Made by a program: the position numbers and the translations under genes
The notes under the pieces: generated by a model
Seen by the model: only the letters and a program-made list of their open reading frames with translations
Database searches by the model: none
What the model was told of the DNA's origin: nothing
NCBI GenBank assembly: GCA_963785765.1
Contig: CAWAWM010000005.1
Span: 1-64,000 of the forward strand
Reading direction: 5' to 3'
From: DATBGO01 sp963785765
GTDB taxonomy: Bacteria; Actinomycetota; Actinomycetes; Streptosporangiales; Streptosporangiaceae
DNA length: 64,000 bases
In this document: positions 1 through 8,735 of the stretch, piece by piece
How the letters are laid out: the number at the start of each line of letters is the position of its first letter
Position numbering within the stretch: the first letter of the stretch is position 1

Positions 1-1
1 G

Positions 2-436
2 GGCAAAAGCCATATCGCCCAGGCCCTCGCGCACCTGGCCGTCCGCTCCGGAGCCGACGCCCGGTTCATGAAAACCAGCCGGGCCCTGGCCTGCCTGGCC
101 GGCGGGCACGCCGACCGCACCTGGGACAAACGGCTCCGAGAGCTTGCCCGCCCCGCTGTCTTGGTCCTGGACGACTTCGCCATGCGCGAGCTCACCGCCA
201 CCCAGGCCGACGACCTCTACGAGCTGATCACCGAACGAGCCCGGCGCTCCCTCATCCTGACCAGCAACCGGGCCCCGGCCAACTGGTACCCGCTGTTCCC
301 CAACCCCGTCGTCGCCGAGTCCCTCCTGGACCGGCTCATCAACACCAGCCACCAGGTCTTCATGAACGGCCCCAGCTACCGGCCCAGCAAACGCCCCGGG
401 CGTGTCACCCCCACCGGGACCACGAGCGGCAGCTAA
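2..436 (+). CDS. istB: IS21-family helper ATPase IstB, C-terminal part
   Basis: Partial gene entering from the left edge. Reading from base 2 gives GKSHIAQAL, the end of a Walker A loop, and further on VLVLDDFAMREL, a Walker B motif, followed by the DRLINTSHQ stretch typical of IstB sensor regions. IstB is the AAA+ ATPase that directs the IS21 transposase IstA to target DNA; istA would lie upstream outside the window. The protein ends normally at 436. About 50 bases further on the element stops inside an IS66 transposase gene, so this is the right side of an IS21-type insertion. An ATG at 68 is internal and not the true start. Confidence 0.9.
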   Translation, partial: GKSHIAQALAHLAVRSGADARFMKTSRALACLAGGHADRTWDKRLRELARPAVLVLDDFAMRELTATQADDLYELITERARRSLILTSNRAPANWYPLFPNPVVAESLLDRLINTSHQVFMNGPSYRPSKRPGRVTPTGTTSGS

Positions 437-455
437 AATCTGAACACGGCCAGGA

Positions 456-506
456 CCTGGGGAATTACCTGAGCACAACCCCTGGGGAATTAGGTGAGCG
501 CCCACA
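456..506. repeat. Right terminal end of the IS21-type element
   Basis: CCTGGGGAATTA occurs at 456-467 and again at 481-492, 25 bases apart. Multiple short terminal repeats of this kind are typical of IS21-family ends. The element appears to finish with ...CCCACA at 506: from 507 onward the bottom strand reads cleanly as IS66 transposase (DIFSNNEAE), while left of 507 that frame runs into the IS21 repeats. The terminal CA also fits IS21 family ends. The partner end is outside the window. Confidence 0.7.
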
Positions 507-1725
507 CTCGGCTTCGTTGTTGGAGAAAATGTCCAGGTCAGGGCGGGTGGCGAAGCGGAGAATGAGGTCTTCGAAGCCGAGGAACCGGCGGGCGATGCGG
601 CGGGCGTCCTTCGCGGTCGCGGTGCGGCGGTAGAGGTTCCCGGCCAGCCCGGCGGCCGCGAGTGCCCGGTAGCGGGTGACCAGGTCTTCCAGGACCACGG
701 CGTCCAGCGCGGACTGGCGGCCTGGCGGGCGGCCGTGGCGGTGTCACGGGCCTCAACGAGCAGGGAGGCCATCTGCGATGCCCAGTCCTGCTTGCCCGGC
801 TCGAACTGGTACAGTCCCTTGAGGTCGGGCAGCAGGTGAACCCCGCGCCAGGCGTGCAGCGCATCGGTCAGGTGCCCGTACGCCGGCGTAGCCGTCCCGG
901 ACGATGACGGCCGTCGTAGCCGGGGAGCACGCCGTCGGCGTCGATCGCGTCCGCTGACCGGTCACCGGTATGCATGCAGGTCAGGCAGCGGGTGCAGGCC
1001 AGGTGCACGTACCGGGTCCCGCCCGCGGCCCGGGCCGGGGTCTCATCAGCGTGCACCGCCGGGGCGGCCTTCAGCAGCTCCCGGACCCGGTCCATGAACC
1101 CGCTGGCCTCCACCAGCCCGGCGGCCTTCCCCCGGATCCCGTGGCCGCTGACCAGGTTCGCGGCCTGCGCGCAGGTCTCCGGCCCGTAGCTGGCCCGGGC
1201 CCGCACGTGCGCGGGCAGCTCCCCGGCGGTGACCGTCCCGCACCCGGCGCACTCCTTCGCCTGCGCCACGTACTCGGTGACCCTCGACGCCGGCGCCGGG
1301 GCGATGTCGGTGACCTGGTGCCGGCGCTGCGCCGTCACCGGCGCCCCGGCCAAGCCCGCGCCACACCCGCAGCACGCCGCCGGCAGGCACTCGATCCTCT
1401 CATCCGGGTCATCCACCAGGCTCATCGTCATCCCGGGCTCGCCCGGCTGCTTTCCCGGACGCCGTTTCCCGCGCTCGCGCAGCGAACGGTCGCTGCCTTT
1501 CTTCTTGTACGGGCTATCGGAGGAAGGGGGACGTGATGACGTGGATGAGTCCTTGCGGGCCTGCCGCTCCAGCTGCTCCACCAGGGCCGAGAGCCGCTCG
1601 ATCCGCGCGGTCAGCTCGCCGATCAGCCGGTGCGCCTCAGTCAGCCGCACCGCCAGCTCAGCAGCAGGCAGAGCGGACAGCTCCTCAGCGGAGGGCACAC
1701 CAGGCACAGCGGGCACACCTGGCAA
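507..1725 (-). pseudogene. IS66-family transposase, frameshifted and interrupted
   Basis: The first 285 codons (1725 to about 868) encode an N-terminal leucine-rich coiled region, the RPPSSDSPYKKK linker, a CCGCG zinc-finger-like motif and the DDE stretch AVHADETPARAAGGTRYVH, all characteristic of IS66 TnpC. Part of the usual region before HADET seems missing. Near 890 the frame shifts (VIVRDGYAG is found in another frame), and the C-terminal ARRIARRFLGFEDLILRFA segment is in yet another frame at 510-698. The gene is then cut at NNEAE by the IS21 end. Clearly dead as transposase. No IS66 terminal repeats or accessory tnpA/tnpB genes were recognised. Confidence 0.85.
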
Positions 1726-2312
1726 TGATCACTATTCCGGCCAGCTGATCAACAACCCGCCCCGGCGTGTCGCCAGCTACGACGCCCAGCCCAGCCGCCG
1801 GGCGCACTCGCTCACCGGCAAGCGATCAACTCACGTGATGAATAGCTACTCCAGGTGGACCTACCACCGGGCCTGCCCGGGGCCCGCCCACGCTGGTACC
1901 ACCAGCGCGCCGGAATCGCGGCAAACGTCAAGATCACCCTGTTCGGCTGGATAAAGGCTGGCCATGGTGCCCGGTGGCCGGGCCTTCTTGGTAGTCCAGA
2001 CATGAACTCGCATGAAGAGTTTCAGTCGGCGACTCCGATTCTGGCTTGCGAGTCGGGTAGTTCCGTGAAAGCAGTCAGTGGCCAAGGGTGATTTGTGTAC
2101 GATCTCTGTGTGGCGTTGGCCGGGCTGAACCTTAATAGCTGACTATCGGCAAAATTACTACCAGGACCACCGAACTCGCAGGTTCCCGCTCATAGTCGCT
2201 TCAACGTCTAAGGAGTGGCCGAGGAAGATTGGCAAGAATCGGCGCTACCCGTTCAGCTTTGCGGTGTCTAGTCAGTGTTGCCCAAGATAAATGTGACGTA
2301 ACGAGGAGATAC
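1726..2312. other. Intergenic stretch with no recognisable gene
   Basis: About 590 bases between the IS66 remnant and the flippase gene. Short open frames exist on both strands but none has a recognisable family, convincing start site or consistent codon bias. The base composition becomes more AT-rich towards 2100-2300, marking the start of the glycan cassette. A flippase promoter must lie here, but I cannot place it. Confidence 0.5.
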
Positions 2313-3686
2313 ATGACAGCAACGCGTGTGGGCGGGGCTGGTCGTCCGGTAGTCCAATCGCGAAGTACACCAGACCGGGCGATAAGGACCACGTTCGCCA
2401 CGAACATGGCTCTGGCGATCCTCGCGGTGGCCACAGGAGTCCTCGCCGCTCGAATCCTGGGTCCTTCGGGCGAGGGCGAACTGACGGCGATTCAGACCTG
2501 GCCGCTTCTCCTGGGGACGCTAGCTATGCTTGGTCTCGATTCGGCGCTCGTCTACTTTATTGCGCGCCAGCCGGAGATGGGGAAGCAGTTCACATCAACG
2601 GCTGTCGTGATAGGTCTCCTATCATCGTTCGTCGTGGGAGCTGTTGGATGGTATGCGATGCCATTACTCCTATCTGCGCAACGGCCGCAAGTAGTTTCGG
2701 CGGCGCGCATATTCCTCTTAATTGGAGTGATTTATGCGGTAGTCGGAATTCCCCACGGATCATTACGTGCGGCCCAGGCATACACCTCATGGAACATATT
2801 TCGTATTGTTCCCGGCGTGGCGTGGCTGTGCATGCTTCTTGCCGCGTGGATTCTCGGGCATCCCAGTGCGATCCGACTTTCCCACTGGTATTTAGGGGGA
2901 GTTCTGATATGCGGACTCCCTTTTCTCCTGATCGTGAACCGGACGCTACAGGGATCGCCGAATCTTGATTTTCGGCTGGCGCCGAAGATGTTACGCTTCG
3001 GACTCCCGTCGGCGCTAACGTCACTTCCGCAGACCATAAATCTGCGTTTTGATCAAATGCTGATAATCGCGTTTCTTCCCGCGCGGACACTGGGTCTATA
3101 CGTTATCGCGGTGGCTTGGAGCGGAGCAGTCGCTCCGTTGTTGTCAGCTGTGGGAAATGTTCTGTTCCCCCATGTATCGGCTGAGCGGGACACAGCACGG
3201 CAGGGACACTCACTGGCCGTTGCTCTGCAAGGCGGCGGACTCGTTGCGGCAGCTACCAGCGTGCCATTCATGCTGCTCGCACCATTCGGCTTACCATTAG
3301 TCTTCGGTTCGCGCTTTGCCCCGTCGATCCCCTCCGCACTCGTACTTGTCCCTGCCGGCGCCATCCTCGCATGGGCAGGGATCGCCGAGGAGGGACTGCG
3401 GGGCCTGGGACGGCCGACCGTCGTCCTGGTCGCCGAGGTAACCGCAGCGGCAGTCACCCTTGCGGCGCTGCCAGCGCTTCTCCATACCGATGGCATCCTC
3501 GGTGCCGCCGTGGCCTCGCTGCTCGGCTATTCGGTGATTGCGGTGTTTACCGTCATTGCCATCAGCCGCTCAACCAACCAGGACATTCGGTCGCTCGTCA
3601 TCCCGAGCTGGCCGGTCACGAAATCACTAGTCGGCCGGAGTGTCGCCCTCTTGCCGAGGCGGGCCCGGCAGGGAGGCGCGAGTTGA
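2313..3686 (+). CDS. Wzx-like polysaccharide flippase (MOP superfamily)
   Basis: A 457-residue polytopic membrane protein with about twelve to fourteen hydrophobic segments, starting with TFATNMALAILAVATGVLAARILGP, the first-helix pattern of MOP/Wzx oligosaccharide exporters; GPSGEGELTAIQ follows, as in many actinobacterial polysaccharide biosynthesis proteins. Inferred role: flipping lipid-linked glycan units across the membrane. The ATG at 2313 is preferred because GAGGAG lies at 2303-2308; an in-frame upstream extension to 2229 has no ribosome site. The next gene overlaps its stop, so it heads a cassette with the two following glycosyltransferases. GC content is visibly lower than in the region right of 14.6 kb. 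Confidence 0.85.
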   Translation: MTATRVGGAGRPVVQSRSTPDRAIRTTFATNMALAILAVATGVLAARILGPSGEGELTAIQTWPLLLGTLAMLGLDSALVYFIARQPEMGKQFTSTAVVIGLLSSFVVGAVGWYAMPLLLSAQRPQVVSAARIFLLIGVIYAVVGIPHGSLRAAQAYTSWNIFRIVPGVAWLCMLLAAWILGHPSAIRLSHWYLGGVLICGLPFLLIVNRTLQGSPNLDFRLAPKMLRFGLPSALTSLPQTINLRFDQMLIIAFLPARTLGLYVIAVAWSGAVAPLLSAVGNVLFPHVSAERDTARQGHSLAVALQGGGLVAAATSVPFMLLAPFGLPLVFGSRFAPSIPSALVLVPAGAILAWAGIAEEGLRGLGRPTVVLVAEVTAAAVTLAALPALLHTDGILGAAVASLLGYSVIAVFTVIAISRSTNQDIRSLVIPSWPVTKSLVGRSVALLPRRARQGGAS

Positions 3687-4834
3687 ACGAAGATCTCAAA
3701 GTCACGGTCCTCAGCCCATCCCCGTTCCATATGGTGGATCAGGCTCGTCAGTTGCACCAAGCCGGGGTTCTCAAGCGCATGGTCACAGCAGTACCGCGCA
3801 GTCGCGTCGGCTTACCCGGAGAGTTCGTTAGTACCCGGATGAGGTGGAACGCTTTCCGGCTCGCGGCTCGTCGCGTAGTGCCGACGGCCGCTCCGCTCCT
3901 CAGCCGTGGGGTAGTCCGCGACTTTGATCGGTGGGCTGTATCGCAGCTCGGTGAGCCGTCCGTGGTCAACGGTCTGTCGGGGATGGCTACGGACACGCTG
4001 TCCCAGGCTGCGGCTCGCGGATTCACCGTATTCTGCGATCGGGGATCGTGGCACATCCTTGAACAGCAGCGTGTCCTGGACGAGGAATCGAAGCGGATCG
4101 ATGCTCCGCGCGAGTACTTTGACCCGTTCATAGTGGACCGAGAGTTGCGCGAGTATCAGTTGGCAGACCGGATCCTCGTTCCGTCCGAGCCTGCGAGGCA
4201 GTCCTTCCTTCGGCAAGGCGTCGACGCCGGGCGCGTGGTAAAGGTTCCCTATGGTGTCGATATCTCAGCGTTCTCGTTACCGACCGGGGATCGCTGTCCC
4301 GGTGCCGTCATTTCGGTCGCTGCAGTGGGTCTTCGGAAAGGCCATCCTCATTTGGTCGAGGCGTTTCGCATGTTGAAGACCCGGAATGCGAGCCTGACGC
4401 TGGTCGGGGCCGTCCTGCCCGGCTGGGACAAGCGACTCCGCCTGGATCAGGCCGGAGTGCGGGCGACGGGACCGGTCAGCCGTGGCCGGGTAATTGAAGA
4501 GCTCCAACGAGCATCGGTCTTCGTGCTCGCATCAATTGAGGAGGGCCTGGCACTGGTAATCGCCCAGGCCATGGCGTGTGGTCTGCCGGTGATCGCCACG
4601 GAGGCCACCGGGGTCGAGGAGCTCATTACTGATGGGGTCGAGGGAATCGTGGTGCCGGACGCCCCGAATGCTCAGACTCTCGCCGAAGCGATGGACTCCT
4701 TGTTGTCCGACAGCGATCGAGCTCAGGCGATGGGCGCGGCGGCCCGGCATAAAGTTGAGTCCTTCGGAGGATGGGATCGCTATGGCAGCCAGTTGGTGGC
4801 GGCCTTTCGCGAAGGGTGGTCCGCACAGGCATGA
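3683..4834 (+). CDS. Glycosyltransferase, GT4 (GT-B fold)
   Basis: 383 residues. The C-terminal half has the GT4 donor-binding pattern: GLRKGHPHLVEAF after the linker, then ASIEEGLALVIAQAMACGLPVIATEATGVEE with the E-x7-E motif that contacts the nucleotide sugar. The N-terminal acceptor domain is divergent. The start is TTG at 3683, which overlaps the flippase stop (TTGA) and has GGGAGG six bases upstream; longer starts would overlap the flippase extensively. It ends in ATGA overlap with the next gene. Probably adds a sugar to the lipid-linked repeat unit; donor and linkage cannot be read from sequence. Confidence 0.88.
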   Translation: MNEDLKVTVLSPSPFHMVDQARQLHQAGVLKRMVTAVPRSRVGLPGEFVSTRMRWNAFRLAARRVVPTAAPLLSRGVVRDFDRWAVSQLGEPSVVNGLSGMATDTLSQAAARGFTVFCDRGSWHILEQQRVLDEESKRIDAPREYFDPFIVDRELREYQLADRILVPSEPARQSFLRQGVDAGRVVKVPYGVDISAFSLPTGDRCPGAVISVAAVGLRKGHPHLVEAFRMLKTRNASLTLVGAVLPGWDKRLRLDQAGVRATGPVSRGRVIEELQRASVFVLASIEEGLALVIAQAMACGLPVIATEATGVEELITDGVEGIVVPDAPNAQTLAEAMDSLLSDSDRAQAMGAAARHKVESFGGWDRYGSQLVAAFREGWSAQA

Positions 4835-6003
4835 GTAGGGCACGGCTGGGGATCGTCGTCACCCACCCCATTCAGTACCAGGTCCCGCTTTTTCGCCACC
4901 TGGCAGCCTCGACTTCGGTCGAGCCGCTCGTGTTCTTCTTGTCCGAGCACGGGCTCGCCGAGTCATTCGATCCGGGGTTCGGCCGGGCAGTTAAATTTGA
5001 CGTGCCGCTGCTCGGCGGCTACAAACACCGAATGGTTCGTAACCACGGTCCTAGGTCGGCGCCATTAGGCTCGTCGTGGGGAATGTTTAATCCCGCATTG
5101 CCGAGACTAATTCGAGCGCGCTCATGTCGATGTCTTATTAGTGCACGGGTACAATAATATTTCTCATTGGCTGGCCTATGCCACAGCGGTCGTCTCTGGG
5201 ATTCCATACCTCCTGAGAGGCGACTCCAGCCGGATCGCGAAGGAGCGCATGGCACGAAGATGCTGGCAAAGCACGCACTCGTACGACCCTTAGTCCGGAA
5301 TGCGGGCGCCTGCCTTGCTATCGGTGAGCAGAACCGTCATTTCTACAATTCCTACGGTGCGCGTCCGGATCGGATTTTCTTTGCCCCATACTCAGTAGAC
5401 ACTGAGCGCTTCTCCAGGGCTGGCGCGGTCGGACGTGCCCGCCGGAGCAGCATGCTGCGATCTCTCGGCCTGGATCCCAATATTCCCGTAGTGTTGTGCA
5501 CGGGCAAGCTTGTGCCATGGAAACGCCCAACTGATGTGGTGCTGGCAATGGATCAATTGAGGCAACCGGCGAACCTGATCATGATCGGCGATGGACCCCT
5601 TAGGCCCGACATGGAGGAATTGACGAGGGGCCGCCCGTGGATGCGGATGCTTGGCTTTGTGAATCAGAGCAAGATCGCGGAGTGGTACGGCGCTGCTGAC
5701 CTGTTCGTGCTTCCCTCGGGCCGTGAGAAATGGGGTCTGGGAGTCAACGAGGCCATGGCCGCCGGTGCCGTGCCCATTGTGTCCGATGTCGTGGGCTGCG
5801 CACCTGATCTGGTCACTCGCGACGTCGGCTGGTTGCATCCGGCAGGCGACATTGATGCGCTTGCTCGTGCTATCACCGAAGGGTGCCGACCAGGCGCCCT
5901 GACCGAACGCAGAGCTGAGGCACAGCGACGCTCGGCAGCGTACGGGATCGCCGCAACGGCGGACGGTATCGAAGCAGCCGTGGCCGCGGTGCTGAACCGA
6001 TGA
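4831..6003 (+). pseudogene. Glycosyltransferase GT4, two compensating frameshifts
   Basis: Joined, the product is about 390 residues: RLGIVVTHPIQYQVPLFRHL at the N-terminus, as in GT4 enzymes that begin with an HPIQY motif, and a C-terminal GREKWGLGVNEAMAAGAVPIV donor-site motif. The frame shifts near 5120 (VDVLLVHGYNNISHWLAYAT is read in a second frame) and shifts back near 5250, leaving a TAA stop at 5155 in the original frame. Everything outside those 130 bases is intact, so two indels of opposite sense are needed, either sequence errors or recent inactivation. The start overlaps the preceding stop as ATGA, so it belongs to the same operon. Confidence 0.8.
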
Positions 6004-6038
6004 CGCGCATACAGCCGGAACAGGCCCTCTTGTGAGCC

Positions 6039-6272
6039 TTAGGTTGGTCGTGCCACCATACGGACTCTGTAGCCGTGCCCGGTGAGGTGCCGCCAGGCGC
6101 TCCGGTGGTCATCGCTTACGAGTACTTGGCAGCCAGCGCTGGAAAGCAGTGGGCCGAGGTCTCCCGTGAGAAACGAGTGCGGATGGCACACGACGTTTGG
6201 GTGCTGGGGGTGCAGGCGACGCGTCACCTGACGCCACTTCAAGCGGGCCGATGGTAGAGAATACTTTGACAC
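6039..6272 (-). pseudogene. Duplicate 3' fragment of the SAM methyltransferase gene at 8736-9452
   Basis: The bottom strand encodes RLKWRQVTRRLHPQHPNVV and continues to GYRVRMVARPT, nearly identical to the last 70 residues of the methyltransferase at 8736-9452. Nucleotide similarity runs from about 6045 to 6272 against about 8743 to 8974 with scattered substitutions. The SAM-binding part is absent, so it cannot be functional. The two copies are direct repeats enclosing both insertion sequences, which suggests a duplication linked to IS activity. Confidence 0.85.
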
Positions 6273-6367
6273 CGAGTCTTATTCAAAAGTCCCTAGATGA
6301 TCTTGCCTGCAAGACTGCCCAGAATTTGTTATCAGATAATGCCATAGGCGCACGGCGCGCCTAACAG

Positions 6368-6438
6368 GCAACGGCTTCTCCATTCGGTAGAAAGAAGGGT
6401 GTCTAAGCCAAAACTTTCACCGATGGAGAAGCCGTTGC
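6368..6438. repeat. Long inverted repeat spanning the IS5-like transposase start
   Basis: GCAACGGCTTCTCCAT at 6368-6383 pairs perfectly with ATGGAGAAGCCGTTGC at 6423-6438, and pairing extends by CGGT with ACCG after a one-base bulge. The roughly 30-base loop holds an AGAAGGG ribosome-binding-like sequence and a GTG start at 6399; the right arm contains the in-frame ATG at 6423. In RNA the hairpin could hide the translation start, a known way for transposases to be kept silent when read from outside. It could also represent the element's terminal repeat region. Confidence 0.6.
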
Positions 6439-7216
6439 GATTCGATCGTATGTCAGGACTCGACTCTGAGCAACTCGACGAACTCGAGCTGCGGGTCGCG
6501 GGGATGATCGAGAATCCCTGGAAAAGCGCAACCGGCAGGCCAAAGGAACTCACGCTCCGGGAAGCGATCATCATCGCGAGCGGATATACCCGGCAGAACA
6601 TCATCCAGGACGTCTGGGCAGAGATCTTCGACATCTCACAGCCGGGAGTTTCCCGGATCATCACCGAGATCACTCCCCTCATCGAAAAGGCAACCGCGGA
6701 ATTCCGGCCGGATGCCGAGGAGGCCCAGGCCGCCGCCCGCGGCCAGACCGTCCTGGTAGACGGCTTCCTGGCGCCATGCTGGTCCTGGCGCGGGCTACCG
6801 GGCCTGTGGTCAGGAAAGCATAAGACGACTGGCTTCAGCAGCCAGGTCATATCTGACATGGCGGGCAACGTGATCTTCGTTTCCGAACCGCTCACCGGAC
6901 ACAACCACGACATGACCGTCCTCAGCGAAACTAAGACCGCCGAGATCATCGCGGAGGCATTCAGCGGCATCGGCGACAAGGGATACAGAGAATGGGCTAC
7001 ATCACGCCGATCAAGAAACCGCAATACAGGGACCTGCTTAAATGGGAGAAGGAGTTCAACGCGGACGTAAGCCGCCTGCGCGCCCCGGTGGAGCGAGCGA
7101 TCGCCCACATCAAGTGCTGGCGCATTCTCCACACTGACTACCGGAGACCGCTGGCTACCTACCTCATTTCGTTCCGGGCTGCCATCGGCCTGTACTTCTT
7201 TAAACTGTATTTCTAA
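6399..7216 (+). pseudogene. IS5-like transposase (DDE_Tnp_4 type), single frameshift
   Basis: The first part (6399 to about 6990) shows the helix-turn-helix region REAIIIASGYTRQNIIQDVWAEIFDISQPGVSR and the DDE stretch TVLVDGFLAPCWSWRG, then LTGHNHDMTVLSET. Near 6990, GDKGYREWA should continue as MGYITPIKKPQYRDL, which is found one frame over and runs with ERAIAHIKCWRILHTDYRRP to 7216. One indel separates the halves, so it may be intact apart from a sequencing error, or use programmed frameshifting (no convincing slippery run was seen). Start is GTG 6399 or ATG 6423. Terminal inverted repeats could not be placed confidently. Confidence 0.8.
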
Positions 7217-7235
7217 TAAGCTTACGGCCCGCTGG

Positions 7236-7269
7236 TGATCATTTGGTTGCCTATTCAGCCGAATGATCA
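7236..7269. repeat. Hairpin between the two insertion sequences
   Basis: TGATCATTTGG (7236-7246) and CCGAATGATCA (7259-7269) can form an 11-pair stem, one pair being G-T, with a 12-base loop. It follows the IS5-like transposase by about 20 bases and precedes the ISAs1-like gene. It could be a terminator for the first element or part of an IS end. Confidence 0.45.
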
Positions 7270-7376
7270 GCAGAAGGCTGTGCCCGTGTATGCATCATCG
7301 CTGGTGAGGTTGCCCGTTTCCACCTGGGAGGGCGGCGGGCGCGTGCGGGCGGCGCCGGACGGCGTCGCTGCGGGCG

Positions 7377-8678
7377 GTGCTGGAGGGGCGGCTGACCGAT
7401 ACGCGGAAGCCGCGGGGGAAGCGGCATCCGCTGCCGTCGCTGGTCTCGGTGCTGGTCGCGGGCGTGGCGTCCGCGCACGGCGGGCCGCTGGCGGTCGCGC
7501 AGGCGGCGGCGGGCTGGGACCAGGAGGTGCTGGCGGCGCACGGCTGCCGCGTCAGCCCGCGGACCGGGCTGCGGGTGGCGCCGTCGGCTTCCATGCTGGA
7601 CCGGCTCCCGAGGCTGCTGGACGCGGACGAGTTCGAGGCGGCGCTGTCCGCGTGCGTGGCCGCCGCCGCGCTCGATCCCGCGATCCCGGCCGCGTATGCC
7701 GCGCACCGCGCGGGGCGGCAGCGCGAGCAGGAGGAAAAGCGGAAGAAGCGGAAGCCGCCGGCGGCGGAGAGCTTCCGGGAGGAGCGGGAGGACGGCTGGT
7801 TCCGCCCGCACCCGCAGCACCCCTGGCTGGCCCCCGCCGTCGCCGGCGATCCCGGGCACGTGCCCGCCCGCCGCGCGGTCGCCGTGGACGGCAAGGAACG
7901 CAAGCTCGCCAAGGCCGGCGGGAACAAGAAGGTGCACCTGCTCGCCGCCGTCACCCACGTCCCCGGCCTGGTCATCGCCCAGGACAAGGTTGCGAAATCC
8001 GGCAAGGCCAACGAGATCAGCCACTTCAGGCCGCTGCTGGCGCCCCTGTCCCTGGACGATGTCCTGATCACCTCCGACGCCATGCAGGCGAACAGGGACA
8101 ACGCCCTGTTCCTGCGCGAGGCGAAGAACGCGCACTACCTGTGGCCGGCCCTGGGTAACCAGCCGAACCTGAGCCAGACCCTGAACGCGCTGCCCTGGGA
8201 AGATGTCCCGGTCGCCGCCGCGACCAGCGAGATCAGCCGTGGCCGGATCGAGACCCGCACCATCCGCGTCCTGCCCGCCCCCGCCGGCACCGGCTTCGCC
8301 GGCGCGGAGCAGGCCGTCCTCATCGAGCGGTACACCACGTACAAGAAGAAAGGCCAGTGGCTGACCCGGGCCGAGGCCGTCCTGTACATCACCAGCCTCG
8401 GCGCGGACGAGACCACTCCCGAAGACCTGCTCGCCCACGTCCGCGGGCACTGGCGGGTGGAGCACGCGCACTGGCTACGCGACGTGATCTGGAAAGAAGA
8501 CAAATCACTCATCCGTACCGGAAACGCACCCCAGATCTGGTCCGCCCTCACCAACCTCGTCATCACCCTCTTCCGCCTACACGGAGTAACCAGCTACACC
8601 GCCGAAACCCGCCGCATCGCCCAGGACCCCCGAAGAGCCCTCCAATTCCTCAATCTCACAGGCCTCTCACCAGGCTGA
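7377..8678 (+). CDS. ISAs1-family transposase
   Basis: 433 residues. Recognised from RHPLPSLVSVLVAGVASAHG near the N-terminus (the H-repeat-associated N-terminal domain), VAVDGKERKLAK with the first catalytic Asp, the NEISHFRPLL motif, VLITSDAMQANRD with the second Asp, and HWRVEHAHWLRDVIW with the catalytic Glu region followed by RTGNAPQIWSALTNLVITL. The full DDE set appears present, so it may be active. The GTG at 7377 is the likely start; there is an in-frame stop near 7303. TGATCAGCAGAAGGCTGTGC at 7264-7283 loosely resembles the inverse of 8712-8734 and may mark the element ends, but no target duplication was seen. Confidence 0.85.
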   Translation: MLEGRLTDTRKPRGKRHPLPSLVSVLVAGVASAHGGPLAVAQAAAGWDQEVLAAHGCRVSPRTGLRVAPSASMLDRLPRLLDADEFEAALSACVAAAALDPAIPAAYAAHRAGRQREQEEKRKKRKPPAAESFREEREDGWFRPHPQHPWLAPAVAGDPGHVPARRAVAVDGKERKLAKAGGNKKVHLLAAVTHVPGLVIAQDKVAKSGKANEISHFRPLLAPLSLDDVLITSDAMQANRDNALFLREAKNAHYLWPALGNQPNLSQTLNALPWEDVPVAAATSEISRGRIETRTIRVLPAPAGTGFAGAEQAVLIERYTTYKKKGQWLTRAEAVLYITSLGADETTPEDLLAHVRGHWRVEHAHWLRDVIWKEDKSLIRTGNAPQIWSALTNLVITLFRLHGVTSYTAETRRIAQDPRRALQFLNLTGLSPG

Positions 8679-8735
8679 ACACCATCCGCGACTTTGACGA
8701 ATCCCTGGACGACCGGCACGGCTGTCATGTGATCT

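Noticed and set aside
1855..2091. Short frame with WYHQRAGIAANVKITLFGWIKAGHG, perhaps a transposase end
   Set aside because: Cannot be matched to a family and has no supporting start or repeats; left as unannotated intergenic sequence.
6985..7000. Programmed frameshift in the IS5-like transposase
   Set aside because: No A- or G-run slippery heptamer or downstream structure seen at the junction; a plain indel is simpler, given frameshifts throughout the window.
7264..8734. Terminal inverted repeats of the ISAs1-like element
   Set aside because: The two ends show only loose similarity and no target duplication; not strong enough to set element borders.
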